Shown: positions 1-12,442 of the stretch, one piece after another
Layout: every line of letters begins with the position of its first letter
How positions within the stretch are numbered: the stretch's first letter is position 1
Assembly (NCBI GenBank): GCA_947846985.1
Contig: CANTUZ010000002.1
Location: 156,049,889-156,113,888 of the forward strand
Source: Fratercula arctica
Taxonomy: Eukaryota > Chordata > Aves > Charadriiformes > Alcidae
Direction of reading: 5' to 3'
Length of the DNA: 64,000 nt
Notes under the pieces: generated by a model
Database searches by the model: none
Seen by the model: only the letters and a program-made list of their open reading frames with translations
What the model was told of the DNA's origin: nothing
Made by a program: the position numbers and the translations under genes

Positions 1-3000
1 CAGCATCAACTAGCACCCTCCATGCAATGAACAGGCAAGAGTGAAACATTTCACAGCAAATCCTGAAGGATTACTTTGCTGTGGCTTTCCTAAAATCACC
101 TATTCAGGCTGAAGATTCCTATGCCAGGAAAATTTTAGATCAGCCATTTCAAGCAAGGTTAAAACAGAAATAAATGTGTTTGTTCATGCTAAATAACTCT
201 GGATTTCTTTGACAAGTTCCATCTTCTCCCATCCACCAGCCATGCTCTAGAGCAAGGGTTATGTGATTGGTAGGAAATAGCCTTTGGGCCCAGAATGTGT
301 CCTTTGCCATCTACCTACAACCACACTCCTGCTGCTCAAGACATTTGTCTGTTAACTTAGCAATTCTGCCATGCTCCTGCCATGCCCTCAAGCTTGCTTT
401 GTCACACCATACCTTGCTTGCTGTCCCCACCTTGCAATTACAAAGCCACTGGGCTCACTGGCCTCCCAAGACCCATGATCCAGCTGCCCTGTGCCTCCAT
501 GAGCAAACTGGTGAGAACGCAACCGAGACAACGTGATTCCTTCGATTAGCTATAAACCGCCCATGATCTGCCCCACTACAGCCATTACAGTGGTACCATC
601 ACTAATTCTCCATTTAAAGCCTTGAGTTTTTGCTGCTTGATGCTTTTCATTACAGCCGTTTCTTCATACTATGTGAAAATTCGGTCACCCATCAGCTCAC
701 AAGTATCATTTAAATGATTTAATGAAAGACAAAACACACCAAAAACAGACCAAGGAAATTACATCATCAGCTACTTAAACTACAGGCATGAATTTATGAT
801 ATCATTCAACAAAATAGCATTGTCAATTAAAGATGATGTGCAGATTTTTGTCCAAGAGGAAGACAGAAGATAAATCAGTAATGAAATCATCTTTTGCCTA
901 AAAATGCCTGCGGTTTTACCACTAGAGGGTATCGGTGCTCCATAGAGCAAAGGGATAACGTCTCTCGCTCCTTCCCCATGAAACAAACTCAATGCAGGTG
1001 AAGTTCAGGTGATCACACCCATGTATTTGATGTGCAAGAAAAGGAGTATCACAGAGGTGAAAAGGATTTTCCTTGGTCACTAAAAACCCCAAATGTTGGC
1101 ATTAATGGACAAGGGGTGCTGCTAGTTCAATTGCTCTATGTGCCTGTGCTGTGAGTCCCACTGCTCAAGGTGAGAGCCCACTCATGAAAACAACAGATCA
1201 TGCAAGACACAAAAAAAAAGTAGAAATAGGGTGGGAGGGTGAGACTGGAGATCAGAAGTCACCATGGATAATTTTGAGGGCAAAACTGAGCAGTGAATGT
1301 GGCCTGAACCCCCCCATTGCAGGAAGTGCATGAATGCAGCCCAGACAAATCCCAAAAGTCACACAGCCCAAAGAGCCAGGCTCCTGCTCCGCCCTGCAGT
1401 ACTTCAGGATGTGCAGGGATGAAAAGCTTAGGTTGGGATACATAAACGCAATCCATCTTGGAAGGGTCAGCTATCCTTCTACCGCACTGTTTCCGAAAGA
1501 TAAACAGCCACTGCAAGTTAATCAAATCACATCTCAGCAATCCTCCCTTAGCATCTGAAATGACAACCGCGTTCAAGGCACTTCATGAATTTTAATCTCC
1601 ATTGATGCTATGCAACCCACCCATTTCCCTGCAGCCTCTTCTCTTTCAGATCTTGGTGTTTACGAAGCCTGCAAGCCTTCTTGTGTTCTCTTTTTGTGGA
1701 AGCTGCTATACAGGTGTCATGTTTTTTTCATCAATCCCCTTGCTCTGCAAAGGTGGTAACAAGGTCCATCTTCACCTTGCTGCTTGTACCTATATTGTGG
1801 GCATATGTACCGCCTATGCTCATATTGTGGTTTTGTGAACATAAAGACTCTTAACTTGCTTGACAGTTGCCAAGTCTAGTGTCCTATGGCAATAGGACAG
1901 TATAGATGAGTCTATATTGTTTAATTTCATCTTTTAGAGGTGTCGTGGAGGGACAAGAGGCAGCAGTGTGGGTCCAGTGGTTGAACCTGACTGCAAAATC
2001 CTACCAGGCAAATTGCAGGAAAAGAAACTGCTGAATTCACAGGGGATTAGCAGAGGGGAGACTAACACTGACCTGGAGAATCAAGGGGCAGAGAGGGACA
2101 AAGTCTCAAATTTACTCACAGTTGTAAAGATACTATCCACGGGACATAGAACACCAAGGGTTAGAAGAAAGAAACAGGGTAAAAGTCAAGGTTTAGTAAT
2201 GAAGATTGAATCCTCTTAAGCCTAAGCTTCCTACTGAACAGGATTTCAGCAGGTGGCAGTCCAGACTTCAGGACCAGATATGCCAAATGAGGATCTGAAT
2301 TTGGTTTTTCAGTTTTTAGAATCATCCTTGCTATCATTTTACATGATTTTGCACTGCCCATTACATTGTACCTATTTGCCGTGTTATACATAAAATCCTG
2401 ATTAGTTTCTCTATGTATAAGTTCTGGACTACCAAACGGTAGTGCTCTTTTGTCACTGTCACAACTAATATACTGTTCTAGTAAATAAATGATCTTCTTA
2501 TTGGAAATCACATGTTTAACATTCATTTTTTCTAATTGTACCATTTTGGTGCATTAAAGACAGTATTCCAAAAACAATACATATTTTTTCCAGGAAAGAT
2601 GAAGAAATTTATGACTACGCTAGACCATGAATCTAATGTTTCCTGGATGAACACCATAGACCGTTTTGTTTGATAAATTTCTTCTAATATTTAACATTCT
2701 TTGAGGTTTTCTTCTATATCTGCTTTCATTTGAAGCCAATATAATGCAGATCTAGCTGAGAACTTTTCCATATATAGATGCTTATCATGTACATATGGAA
2801 AAAATATAAAAGTTGTTGAAAAAAGAGATGTTCACCGTCTTTTCCTTCAAAATTTTAGAGTCATAGAATTTTAGGATTAGGATTTATGTGATTCGCTTTA
2901 GGAGCAGTTCATACAGTAATTTGCCTATAATCTATTCCAAAACATAGCAGTTCTTCTGAAGCTGTCATGAGGACTAGATACATCATAGGCAGACCAAACC

Positions 3001-5000
3001 ATATTTGCATCTGGCATCATTTTGGCAAATTTTTGTGCTGCGTGGCAAAATGTTAAATTTCAATTAGGCTTACAGTTAATAGAGGGGAACATGTGCTTCT
3101 GGCGTACACCTCATTTTGTTTTAAAGTAGACAGCTCAAGCTGGTCAGAAGCATCTACAGAAACAATTTCTTCTCTGTAAGTGTAAGGAAAGACTCTAATG
3201 AGTAGCTCCCATGGGGATGTTTACTGTGTAAATTAGCTGAATGCCACCTCTTATGTTCAGCCCTGTTTTGGATATAATTACAAACAATGCCTTTTAATAA
3301 TGTTTATATATTTTTACTACTGAAAGAATTAGCCTACCAGTGATACCAACCCACTTCTTACATGACCAGATTTCCCTGAAATCCCGTACTGTAAATGTAG
3401 GTATCACATCTACGTGTGCTGGAGGATCCTGTGTACAAAATAATAACCCAATCTGTGCGCAGGAAAACCTCTTGAATAGTTACGAGTAAGAAATCCCCTC
3501 CACTGCAGCAGTGCATAGACTTCTGTTTGCTCGCCCATCTTCAATACCATGTCTTGCAAGCCATTGGAATTTCCTTTGTCTCCAAATGTTCATATAAATC
3601 TGAGATTTTTCTGCTTTCCTCCATTTGGTCCTTTCTTGTTTTCTCTTAAAACTTGTGTTCTAGTTTCATTATGTTCTGCCACCTGGTAAATGCTAATGGA
3701 ATTCTGAAAGATTATATTAGGAAAATCTGGCAGTGTTTTGCTCAATTTTTGGTTTATGGTTCCCAATGCAACATGGTCCTAAAACCATGGTTCCCACACG
3801 TTTTCCCAAATTTCAATTGGAACAACCTTATTTTCTTCAACTATTGGCTTTTACCCATAAGGATTAAAAATGAATCTTTTCTCACAGTTCTTTCAGTGGC
3901 TCTATATTCCTACCCACCATCTTTTTCTCTGCATCCAAACTTTGGTTTTCACAGAACATCTGCAGTATCTTGCACTGATCATTTTATGGTTGCTAATGAG
4001 AGGCTTGAGTTAGAATTTTTAACACCGTAAAAATGACATTACCAAATATTTGAGAACAGCTCTTCAGAGAGAAGGGAATGCATGCCTGATTTTCACAGAC
4101 TTGGGAATACTCACTGCTTGATATTTAGATTCTTGCATCTCTGCTATTCCAAGCAATAGGACAGTTACTCTTACAGAGATCACTACTGAGATAGGGGTGA
4201 CAGGAAAAATCCAAAAACTTCGTGAGGCCACAAATGTGCACTGTGCAGAGGGGTACAGGGAAGTGCACTGAGAAACTCAGTGTAGGTCCTGAAAGAGGAG
4301 GAAAAAAGCGGCAAGTGCTTCAGGTAGGGATGTTCACAGGTTCCTCTTTCTCTGCATCCACAGATTCCACCAAGTACACACATATCCGCAGCTCCATGCA
4401 GGAGCCCCTGGCCCAGTCCCATCACACAGCAAGGGCAGGGTAAGGAATGCCATGCTCAGTAAGCTGAATTGCACTCTTGCTCTGCTGCAATGGCAGAGAC
4501 AGAGATCCTTCACAAGACGCTGGAGAAAACCCTAGGAAGTAAAAAAAGATCCCCAAAAGATCCCTAGTCACACTGGCATACCACCTGGCAGGTGATGAAG
4601 TGGTAGCCCAGAATGACACTAGTCCATTGGTGACAACAGTGAGAGTCCAGTAGGAAGCTGAGCCAGAAAAGCCTAAACATTTATTCATGCCAGGTTTTTT
4701 ATGACCTTGGGTTCTCATTGGCAGGAGTTCCTCTGAACAGCTTCACTGTTATTTCCCTAAGTTTGGAAAACTTAAAAAAACAAGATCTGGGAAAGGAAAA
4801 CTGTGCAGGGCATTTAAGGTGCAAAAGAACAGCTTTAAAATCAGACTTTCTCTCTCCTGTCCTCCACATACAAGCCAAGAGCTGGTTAAGGCCTCCTCTT
4901 CTTTTTGCTTTTTCTTCAGGTCTGCTCCTAAAAACTTTGCTTCAGTGCCCTATGTACCACTGTTGCCAGCTTCCTTAGGGACTCTGGCATGATGGTACAA
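1..5000. other. unique non-coding stretch
   Basis: I see no gene, recognisable repeat or RNA in this stretch. Open frames on both strands are short, overlap one another and resemble nothing I know; the longest is 127 codons on the minus strand at 2161-2544. Composition is AT-rich with short A runs. A segment at 2856-2882 looks faintly like a decayed CR1 tail but is too short to call. Confidence 0.6.
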
Positions 5001-5722
5001 AAGGCTGGGCAGTGACTGGCTTGAGAGCAGCCCTGAAGAAAAGGACTTGGGGGTGCTGGTGGACGAGAGGCTCAACATGAGCCGTCAGTGTGCACTCGCA
5101 GCCCAGAAAGCCAATTGTAACCTGGGCTGCATCAGGAGAAGCATGGCCAGCAGGTGGAGGGAGGTGATTCTCCCCCCCTACTCCCCTCTCGTGAGACCCC
5201 ACCTGGAGTACTGCATCCAATTCTGGAGTCCCTACTACAAGAAAGATATGGACGTGCTGGAACGTGTCCAGAGAAGGGCCACGAGGATGATCAGAGGGCT
5301 GGAGCACCTCTCCTACGAGCACAGACTGAGAGAGTTGGGGTTGTTCAGTCTGGAGAAAAGAAGGCTCCGAGGAGACCTTATAGTGGCCTACCAGTATCTT
5401 AAGGGGGCCTACAATAGAGTTGGTGAGGGACTTCTTAGGATGTCGGGTAATGGTAGGACTAGAGGGAATGGATTAAAACTAGAGATGGGTTGATTCAGAC
5501 TGGACGTTAGGAAGAAGTTCTTCACTATGAGGGTGGTGAGACACTGGAACAGGTTGCCCAGAGAGGTGGTGGAAGCCCCATCCCTGGAAGTTTTTAAGGC
5601 CAGGATGGATGGGGCTCTGAGGAACTTGATCTAGTGGGAGGTGTCCCTGCCCGTGGCAGGGGGGTTGGAACTAGATGATCTTTAAGGTCCCTTCCAACCC
5701 TAACAATTCTATGATTCTAAAA
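5001..5722 (+). mobile_element. CR1 LINE, 5'-truncated 3' end of ORF2 plus tail
   Basis: This is the 3' end of a chicken-repeat-1 non-LTR retrotransposon. The plus strand encodes the C-terminal part of ORF2, downstream of the reverse-transcriptase catalytic core, with typical CR1 blocks: [51 protein letters not shown] and [15 protein letters not shown]. The frame stays open from about 5002 except for one TGA at 5491-5493, resumes as [19 protein letters not shown], and ends at the TAG at 5632-5634. The 3' UTR has the usual CR1 end (GATCTTTAAGGTCCCTTCC) followed by a short ATTCTATG-type tail at about 5705-5720. As is usual for CR1, no target-site duplication or poly(A) is seen. With the 5' part missing and one stop, it cannot move by itself. 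It is one of only two clear plus-strand copies here. Confidence 0.96.
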
Positions 5723-7111
5723 TATTTTGGGTCAGCAGTGTCAGACAGCATGAACAGCATCATCCTGGACTTTCTGCTGTAGGGGACCTTTCAGGAGAAT
5801 GGCCTGACACGTTTCCCAGGTTTCCTGGCATAAGAGTACAAAATAGAAAGCTCAGTGCACTGTACTTCCCTGCCTGATTTTTCCCAGTTTGGAAGAGAGG
5901 AGCCATCCACTAAGACCCCATTTCCATCTTGTCTCTGAGACAAGTTTTAAAGATGCTTTGAAAGGCCTAGCATACGTAGGTTACAAGAAGAAGCCTAGAT
6001 ATCTTATCACATGGGTGACTGGGTGACAGACTGCAGAAGTGGAGTCAATAACAGCATTAGCTATGAAGGAGTTAGATGTTTCCTGTCCTCCTGGGGCTTG
6101 CATAAGGTTAGAAAAGCTTGTGATTGTTGCAACTAAATATTCTGAGTTGCTCTGTTAGTGGCTTTAAATTCTATTTTTCTATGAAGTGAATGATATTGGA
6201 CTGAACTATTGTTTGGGGCTTTTATGCTTGTCCATGGGCTTATCTCTGGCTGGCAGCACGTCGCTAATTGAGTTGGGACACATAGGCTATGAAACATGCT
6301 GGGCCATGCAGCGCTGCAAAGCAGGAACAGCAGAGTGCCAAACCGCATTGCCCAGCAGCCCCAGCTGCAGTAACCCCAAATCAAATGAGTTTCAGAAATG
6401 CCTCTAACGGGACTTTCTCCAAAGAACATTAACAAATTTGTGCAAAGCTATTTCAAGGTAAACTTTAAGATTCATACATTGGTTTCTGCTAAATTTTGTG
6501 AAATAAAAGTCTAGGACATTTGAAAGTCAGCCAGTAATTCAGCAGTCATGTGCCCAGCCTCCAGTAAACCCTGTAAAGAAGTAAAGTGAATGTAGAGTAT
6601 ATAAAGAGCCTAAGGTAAAAGCATTAATCATCCATGTCAATGCTTAAACATCCTGAGTAGGAATTTCCAGGAAGGTACCTTTCTAAGGACCATCAACACT
6701 GTTGCATCCAGAGAGACGACAGATCAAGGAGTCCACTTCCAGATATGACAATATCTCAATGAGACCCAAGAATCAGGATCTCTCACACAGACATGCACTG
6801 ATCTCCCCACAATCCCTTCCCACTTCTTTAGAAAGGAGGAGAGGAATGTGTTATGTACTCTGAATGAATTTTTAGGGAGCTCTAAAGAATGCAAATGAAA
6901 CTTCTAAATCCACTGTCATGCCTTTTGCCTCGACTGAACATGTTGTTTTGATATTTTCTACCTTCTTACTTGAAATCAATTGAAATCAAAACACTATAGG
7001 GGAGAGGAAAAAAAAACTAACCAAAACCAAACAAACCAAAAAAACCCCAGTGAAACAGCTTACCCACCCTTTCTTCCACCTGACCAAACTCCCTTTTCTG
7101 ACAGGCACTCA
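5723..7111. other. unique non-coding stretch
   Basis: I recognise no gene or repeat. An A-rich patch with C interruptions lies at about 7003-7050, just before the next CR1 block. The ORFs at 6133-6435 (minus) and 6186-6407 (plus) overlap each other and look like chance. Confidence 0.55.
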
Positions 7112-7512
7112 TATAGAATCATAGAATCTTCACAGTTGGAAAGGACCTTTGAGATCATCGAGTCCAACCATACACACACAAAAAAAACCCTACAATCTCT
7201 GCCACTAGAGCATGCCCTGAAGTGCCAAATCTACACATTTCTTAAATACCTCTAGGGATGGTGACTCAACCACCTCCCTGGGCAGGCTGTTCCAGTGCCT
7301 GACCACTCTTTCAGTAAAGTAATTCTTCCTAATGTCTAATCTAAACCTCCCCTGCCGCAACTTCAGACCATTTCCTCTGGTCCTGTCATTATTCACCTGG
7401 GAGAAGAGGCCAACACCCACCTCTCTACAACCTCCTTTCAGGTAGTTGTAGAGGGCAATGAGGTCTCCCCTCAGCCTCCTCTTCTCCAAGCTAAACATGC
7501 CCAGCTCCCTCA
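7112..7512 (-). mobile_element. CR1 LINE 3' fragment (left part of mosaic)
   Basis: On the minus strand this is the last ~400 bp of a CR1. Its 3' tail (ATAGAATCATAGAATC on the plus strand) starts at 7112. The encoded ORF2 end spans 7205-7498 and contains [22 protein letters not shown], then [21 protein letters not shown], then [20 protein letters not shown], without a stop. The fragment breaks off abruptly at CAGCTCCCTCAG, 7501-7512. There it meets a short tail-like repeat and then a second CR1 that re-encodes the same ~75 bp. The wording ([19 protein letters not shown]) matches the copy at 42450-42889 better than the plus-strand copy at 5 kb, so it belongs to a different subfamily from that one. 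Confidence 0.95.
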
Positions 7513-7550
7513 GAATTCTATGATTCTATAATTCTGTGATTCTATGATTC
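7513..7550 (+). repeat. CR1-type tail repeat in opposite orientation
   Basis: About 38 bp of ATTCTATG-like units reads in plus-strand sense between two minus-strand CR1 segments. A tail belonging to either neighbour should read CATAGAAT on the plus strand, as it does at 7112. This one is therefore inverted relative to both neighbours. It may be the remains of an inserted plus-strand CR1 end or a rearrangement scar. Confidence 0.8.
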
Positions 7551-8668
7551 CTTTCAGGTAGCTGTAGAGAGCGAAAAGGTCTCCCCTCAGCCTCCTTTTC
7601 TCCAGGCTGAACAACCCCAGCTCCCTCAGCTGCTCCTCGTAAGACTTGTTCTCTAGATCCCTCGCCAGCTTTGTTGCTCTTCTCTGGACATGCTCCAGCA
7701 CCTCAATGTCCCTCCTGTAATGAGTGGCCCAAAACTGAACACAGTATTCAAGGTGTGAGCTCACCAGTGCTGAGTACAGAGGTACAATCACTTCCCTAGT
7801 CCTGCTGGCCACACTTTCTAATACAAGCCAGGATGCTATTGGCCTTCTTGGCCACCACCTGAGCACACTGCTGGATCATATTCAGCCAGCTGTTGACCAA
7901 CACTCCCAGGTCCTTTTCCCCCGGGAAACTCTCCAGCCACTCTTCCTCAAGCCTCTAGCACTGCATGGGGTTGTTGTGACCCAAGTGAAGGATCTGGCAC
8001 TGAGCCTTGTTGAACCTCACACCATTGGCCTCGGTCCATCGATCCAGCCTGTCCAGATCCCTCTGTAGAGCCTTTCTACGCCCAAGCAGATCAACACTTC
8101 CGCCCAACTTGGTGTCATCTGCAAACTTACCAAGGGTGCGCTCAACCCCCTCGTCTAGATCCTTGATAAACATATGAAAGAGAACAGGCCCCAATTCCGA
8201 GCCCTGGGGAACACCACTCATGACCGGCTGCCAACTGGATTTAACTCCATTCACAACTCTTTGGGGCCTGGCCCTCCAGCCAGTTTTTTACCCAGTGAAG
8301 CATACAGCCATCCAAGCCATGAGCAGCCAGTTTCTCCAGGAGAATGCTGTGGGAAATGGTGTCAAAAGCTTTACTAACGCCCAGGTAGACAACATCCACA
8401 GCCTTTCCCTCTTCCATTAAGTGGGTCACCTCGTCATAGAAGGAGATCAGGTTTGTCAAGCAGCACCTGCCTTTCATAAACCCATGCTGACTAGGCCTGA
8501 TCCCCTGGTTGTCCATCATATGACTTGTAATGGCACTCAAGATGATCTGCTCCATGACCTTCCCTGGTACCGAGGTCAGACTGACAGGTCTATAGTTTCC
8601 CAGATCCTCCTTTCTGCCTTTCTTGTAGATGGGGGCTACATTTGCTACCCTCCAGTCCATTGGGACCT
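7551..8668 (-). mobile_element. CR1 LINE ORF2 segment, middle of mosaic
   Basis: Minus-strand CR1 ORF2 covers the reverse-transcriptase core and the region after it. Visible blocks, from 5' to 3' on the minus strand, are: the pre-core VANVAPIYKKGRKEDLGNYRPVSL; motif A as LGVSKAFDTISHSIL (the usual Asp before the SKAFD core is Gly); motif B as [14 protein letters not shown]; motif C as FADDTKLGG with both Asp intact; then [21 protein letters not shown] and [15 protein letters not shown]. The pieces at 8241-8681, 7955-8254 and 7510-7866 lie in three different frames, so at least two frameshifts have occurred. The natural 3' end is missing: the element stops at 7551 within YSYLKG, where the inverted tail repeat begins. 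Inactive. Confidence 0.93.
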
Positions 8669-9135
8669 GTATGTGCTGCATGATGGCACTCTAGATGATC
8701 TGCTCCATAACCTTGCCTGGTACCGAGGTCAGAGTGACAGGCCTGTAGTTCCCCAGATTCTCCTTGCAGCCCTTCTTTTAGATGGGCATCACATTTGCTA
8801 TCTTCCAGTCAGCTGGGACCTCCCTGGTTAGCCAGGACTGCTGATAAATGATGGAAGGTGGCTTGGGGAGTGCTTCCACGAGCTCCCTCAGTACCCTTGG
8901 GTGGATCCCATCATGCCCCATAGATCTGTGTGCATCTAAGTGGTGTAGTAGCTCACTAATCATTTCCTCTTGGATTATGGGGGGTTCATTCTGTTCCCCA
9001 TCCTTGTCATCCAGCTCAGGGGTCTGGGTATCCATAGAACTGGTCTTACTATTAAGTACCTCAGCCTTTTCCTCGTCTTTGGTCACTATGTTTCCCCCGC
9101 ATCCAATAAAGGATGGAGTTTCTCCTTAGTCCTCC
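8669..9135 (-). mobile_element. CR1 LINE ORF2 segment, right part of mosaic (RT N-terminal side)
   Basis: This minus-strand CR1 sequence encodes the region just before and into the reverse-transcriptase domain. Seen at 8778-9086 are DEEKAEVLNSKTSS, then a stretch of acidic residues, then MISELLHHLDAHRSMGHDGIHPRVLRELVEAL and VPADWKIANVMPI. CR1 copies normally read AFFASVFTSKT after EKAEVLN; here that piece is partly deleted. About 154 bp at its left end (8669-8822) repeats, with roughly 16% difference by hand alignment, the sequence at 8515-8668. The join is therefore either an old tandem duplication or a recombination between two CR1 elements. The 5' limit near 9135 is where recognisable CR1 sequence ends. 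Confidence 0.9.
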
Positions 9136-12100
9136 TAATATATTAGGTCCTCTAAAGGTGATATAGCTGCAAGTGAATTTCTAATATGAGGAAGACAGCA
9201 CTGCCCAGAAATAATCTCTGTAGTCTCTAATACAGGGTTTCCAGGTCGGGCAGTGATTACATTGATTCAGTGGCCGGGCAGATTCTTACAGTGGACTGAA
9301 AAGAGAATCTTTACTCTTTACCCAAGACTTTGACCCATTTGGGAGTTTTGACAGTTGGGACATTTTTTCTACTTTTGACCCTACGTTGCAAGAGAGCATA
9401 CTTTTTTAAACAATGCCAATACTTCCAGCCTAATCTAGCATTTTCAGACAGGTGGGATTGTCAGTCAAAAAAGTAATTTCCAATTTGGACTGTATCTTCT
9501 TTGCCTGTGCCATCTCAAACTCCATCACATGCTCACCTTTATGTGTGAACACGAGCACTTTACGCAATGATCTCAGTTATCACATGGAGTGGGACATTCA
9601 GAAGAAAACTTGCATGGTGCCATTCCCAGTGGACATTTTGCATGGTCAAAGACTTGCAACTGTCTAAGGAAAAGGTGCATGTCTACACATGACCTGCACC
9701 CCACAAGAACATTGCCAGTACACTCCAGGTTCAGGTAACAGGTTAGTGGATTTTCCATTATGGGTAATGAAGGGAGTCCTGATAATGCAGCTCCTGGGGA
9801 TCCAGATGTATGGCTCAGCTCTGGCAGACTGACTGGGATCTCTGGATTACAGGAGATAAATATTATCACTGTAAGAAGCCCTTCCTGAATTTTCTGGCAT
9901 TAACTCCAAAGAGAGCTCTACCAATTTGCACTTGAGATGGTCGCAGTTTTGGCTGTGACACAGGGCACTTGACTCAGGACTTTTCCAGCTAAAAGCACTA
10001 CAGCAAGAATGCCTACGCTGGAGAAAAATAGACAAAGGTTTTTTTAGCCCAGGAGGAGTTTTTGAAGTTTTTCTAGATTTTATATAAGTGAAGAGTGCAG
10101 AGTCATCACTCCATCTTACTCTATGTGACAACACTGCGCATCATTTTTCCTTAACAAAGTGGTCTGTAGCCTATGACCCATTCACAAATCTAATCCAGTG
10201 GTGCTGCAAAACAAGCTCACATCAGTCAGCCAGGAAAGGATTTCTTACTGTGTAGAATACAAAGTAGATGAGCTGCTCTCACTTTACTCACAGGGATAGG
10301 AGAGGAGAAGGGATCTGTGATAAAAGATGCAAGGGCTAAACTCACATTACAGCAGCAGTGGATCAAATGAACAGTGAAGGTGTGGAGGAATGCTTTTTCT
10401 TGGAATACACAAATTAACACAGACAAAATACTGTGTTAATAGACAGACCAAACTCCCCTACAAATTACACCATATTTTGAGTCCACTTTGACTTGATGCT
10501 GTTCCTATAAACCTTTTTGTACATCAGACTCTTAATTTTTCCTTCATGCTCCATATATAAGCAGGCTGTAGTTTGTCACTGGTGATCAGCCAGGCAACAA
10601 GGCTTCACAGCTCTGGGCCGTTGCCAGCACCCCATAAAATGGCATTAGCTGGGTGCCAGGGGAAGGCCACCAAGTGCTGAATGCAGAATATTCTTGAATA
10701 TCTCTTTCTACATAAGAACTGGGGATGTCTTAGAGGCTTTAGGTTACCTCAGAGATCACATGAAAATAGCCATTTTTAAACATGTCAATGTAAGGTTCTT
10801 ATCTCAGTCAGAATGCCACCCAAGGTATGGGCTTTTATCAGATAATGATGGACGTCCTGGTGCAACTTCACTCTCTAGCTGCCGCTTCATAGGGGCACAG
10901 ATGTCCCATAGGTTCTGTTACATATTTGCCAGCCCTTTATGGATACTTAAGGTCCTCCATGGTGTCTCATAGTACATTAGGTGCACATGATTCAAGCCCC
11001 AGTTCTTTGCCTTTTTGGAGGAGATGGCTCCGTTATACCCACTGAGAGTATCACCAGAGTCCTGGTGCTGAACGCAGCGTCACGTGGATGAAAATGCCTT
11101 TTGGATTTCAACCTGACCAGCATGGTCTCTGAATCACACCCTCCTCAGCTGGCCAAAGGCTCACTGCCATGCCCTTTCTCACAGTGCAGAATCAAAACCA
11201 CTCCCTGTAATTCAGCTGCACCCCGATCAAGCCACTGTCTTACGCCCTTTAATACCTGCATTTCAAAATATATTTGAGGACTTCTCTCATAGTTCTATAT
11301 GAACTCTGATGATTTTTTGGACACTTTATTAGGAAGAGAGAAGAGGGACCTGTCAATAACAAGTATGTCAATAACTTTGAAGTGATTCAGTGAAGATGCT
11401 TACAGAGGTTGTGTCATGTGGAATTGCTATAGGATCTGCACCTCCACAGGAAAGAGTGTTGGAGGGTCTGCAACTCCCAGTGGGCTGCAGACCCATGGTG
11501 GTAACACAGCCGCTAAGGCCAACATAGGAACAGCTGAAGCATGTAATACTGATAAGTTATATGTGCTCCTTCTTCACCTCCAGTTCATATTCATTAGTAA
11601 ATTATGAGTTGCGTTAGCATGGCAAATGAATCACGTCCTCCTTGAAGGTGAACTTTGAATAAGCTCTGTAGAGGTCATTGTATCGTCAGAACTCTGATTT
11701 ACACAAGTAAACAATAACAGTAGCACATGGTATTTGTACCTATGTAAATTTGATGCTGTTTTAAAGTATTTCTGCTGCTTTGCATTACCATAAGCAATTA
11801 ATCAGCATTCAAAATTCAGAACGATCATCTGTAAGCATGTGATATTTCATTTGAAGCCTGAAGTTGAAGTCTTTTGAGGAGGTTATCAGCCTTTTCCAGA
11901 CCTGCCCAATTTTATTCCTGAAGTGTTTCACCAGCATCTGCAACAATGCCTCTCAACTCAATGTATGATGGCCCTTCTGCTCAGCTGACTCCTTAATATC
12001 TCAGATTACATTATCCCTGTTTAACCTGACAGTTTCAAACAAAGACAATTCTATCAAACCTGCAGGAAAAAATGGCAATGTGGAAGGCAATACTTTTGTT

Positions 12101-12422
12101 TTTCTTTGAAGAAAGACCTCTATTTAGTCGAGTAAGTAATTTGAAACGACACAGAATTCAGCATACATAAGTACATTTAGAAAAATAAAACCCAGTTTGC
12201 AGTAATGAGAGCTTCTGCATGCAGAACACAATCTAGCAAAGCAGTTAAGTCTGGGCTATGCAGCTCTGTGGGGACTCACATGTTTATATCCTCAAAGAAT
12301 ATGTATCTTTGGTTCACTTCTAAATGTAGCAGCTGGTTTTACTGAAGGAAGGTCCTCTACAACAATGTACTGGGCACAGTGGGACACATAGAATAGTTTC
12401 CTATTCTTATTTGACACCCACG

Positions 12423-12442
12423 GGAACAGGAATTCCTGTTCC
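12423..12442. repeat. perfect 20-bp palindrome
   Basis: GGAACAGGAATTCCTGTTCC is its own reverse complement, with 10-bp arms and no spacer. It has an EcoRI core and paired GGAA/TTCC words. No function can be assigned from sequence alone. Confidence 0.95.

Noticed and set aside
2161..2544. 127-codon minus-strand ORF
   Set aside because: No recognisable domain; typical chance length.
2856..2882. TAGAGTCATAGAATTTTAGG resembling a CR1 tail
   Set aside because: Only ~27 bp and the following sequence does not continue as CR1.
8421..8831. 136-codon plus-strand ORF with an internal protein-level repeat
   Set aside because: Antisense shadow of the CR1 RT region; the repeat is the 154-bp CR1 duplication.
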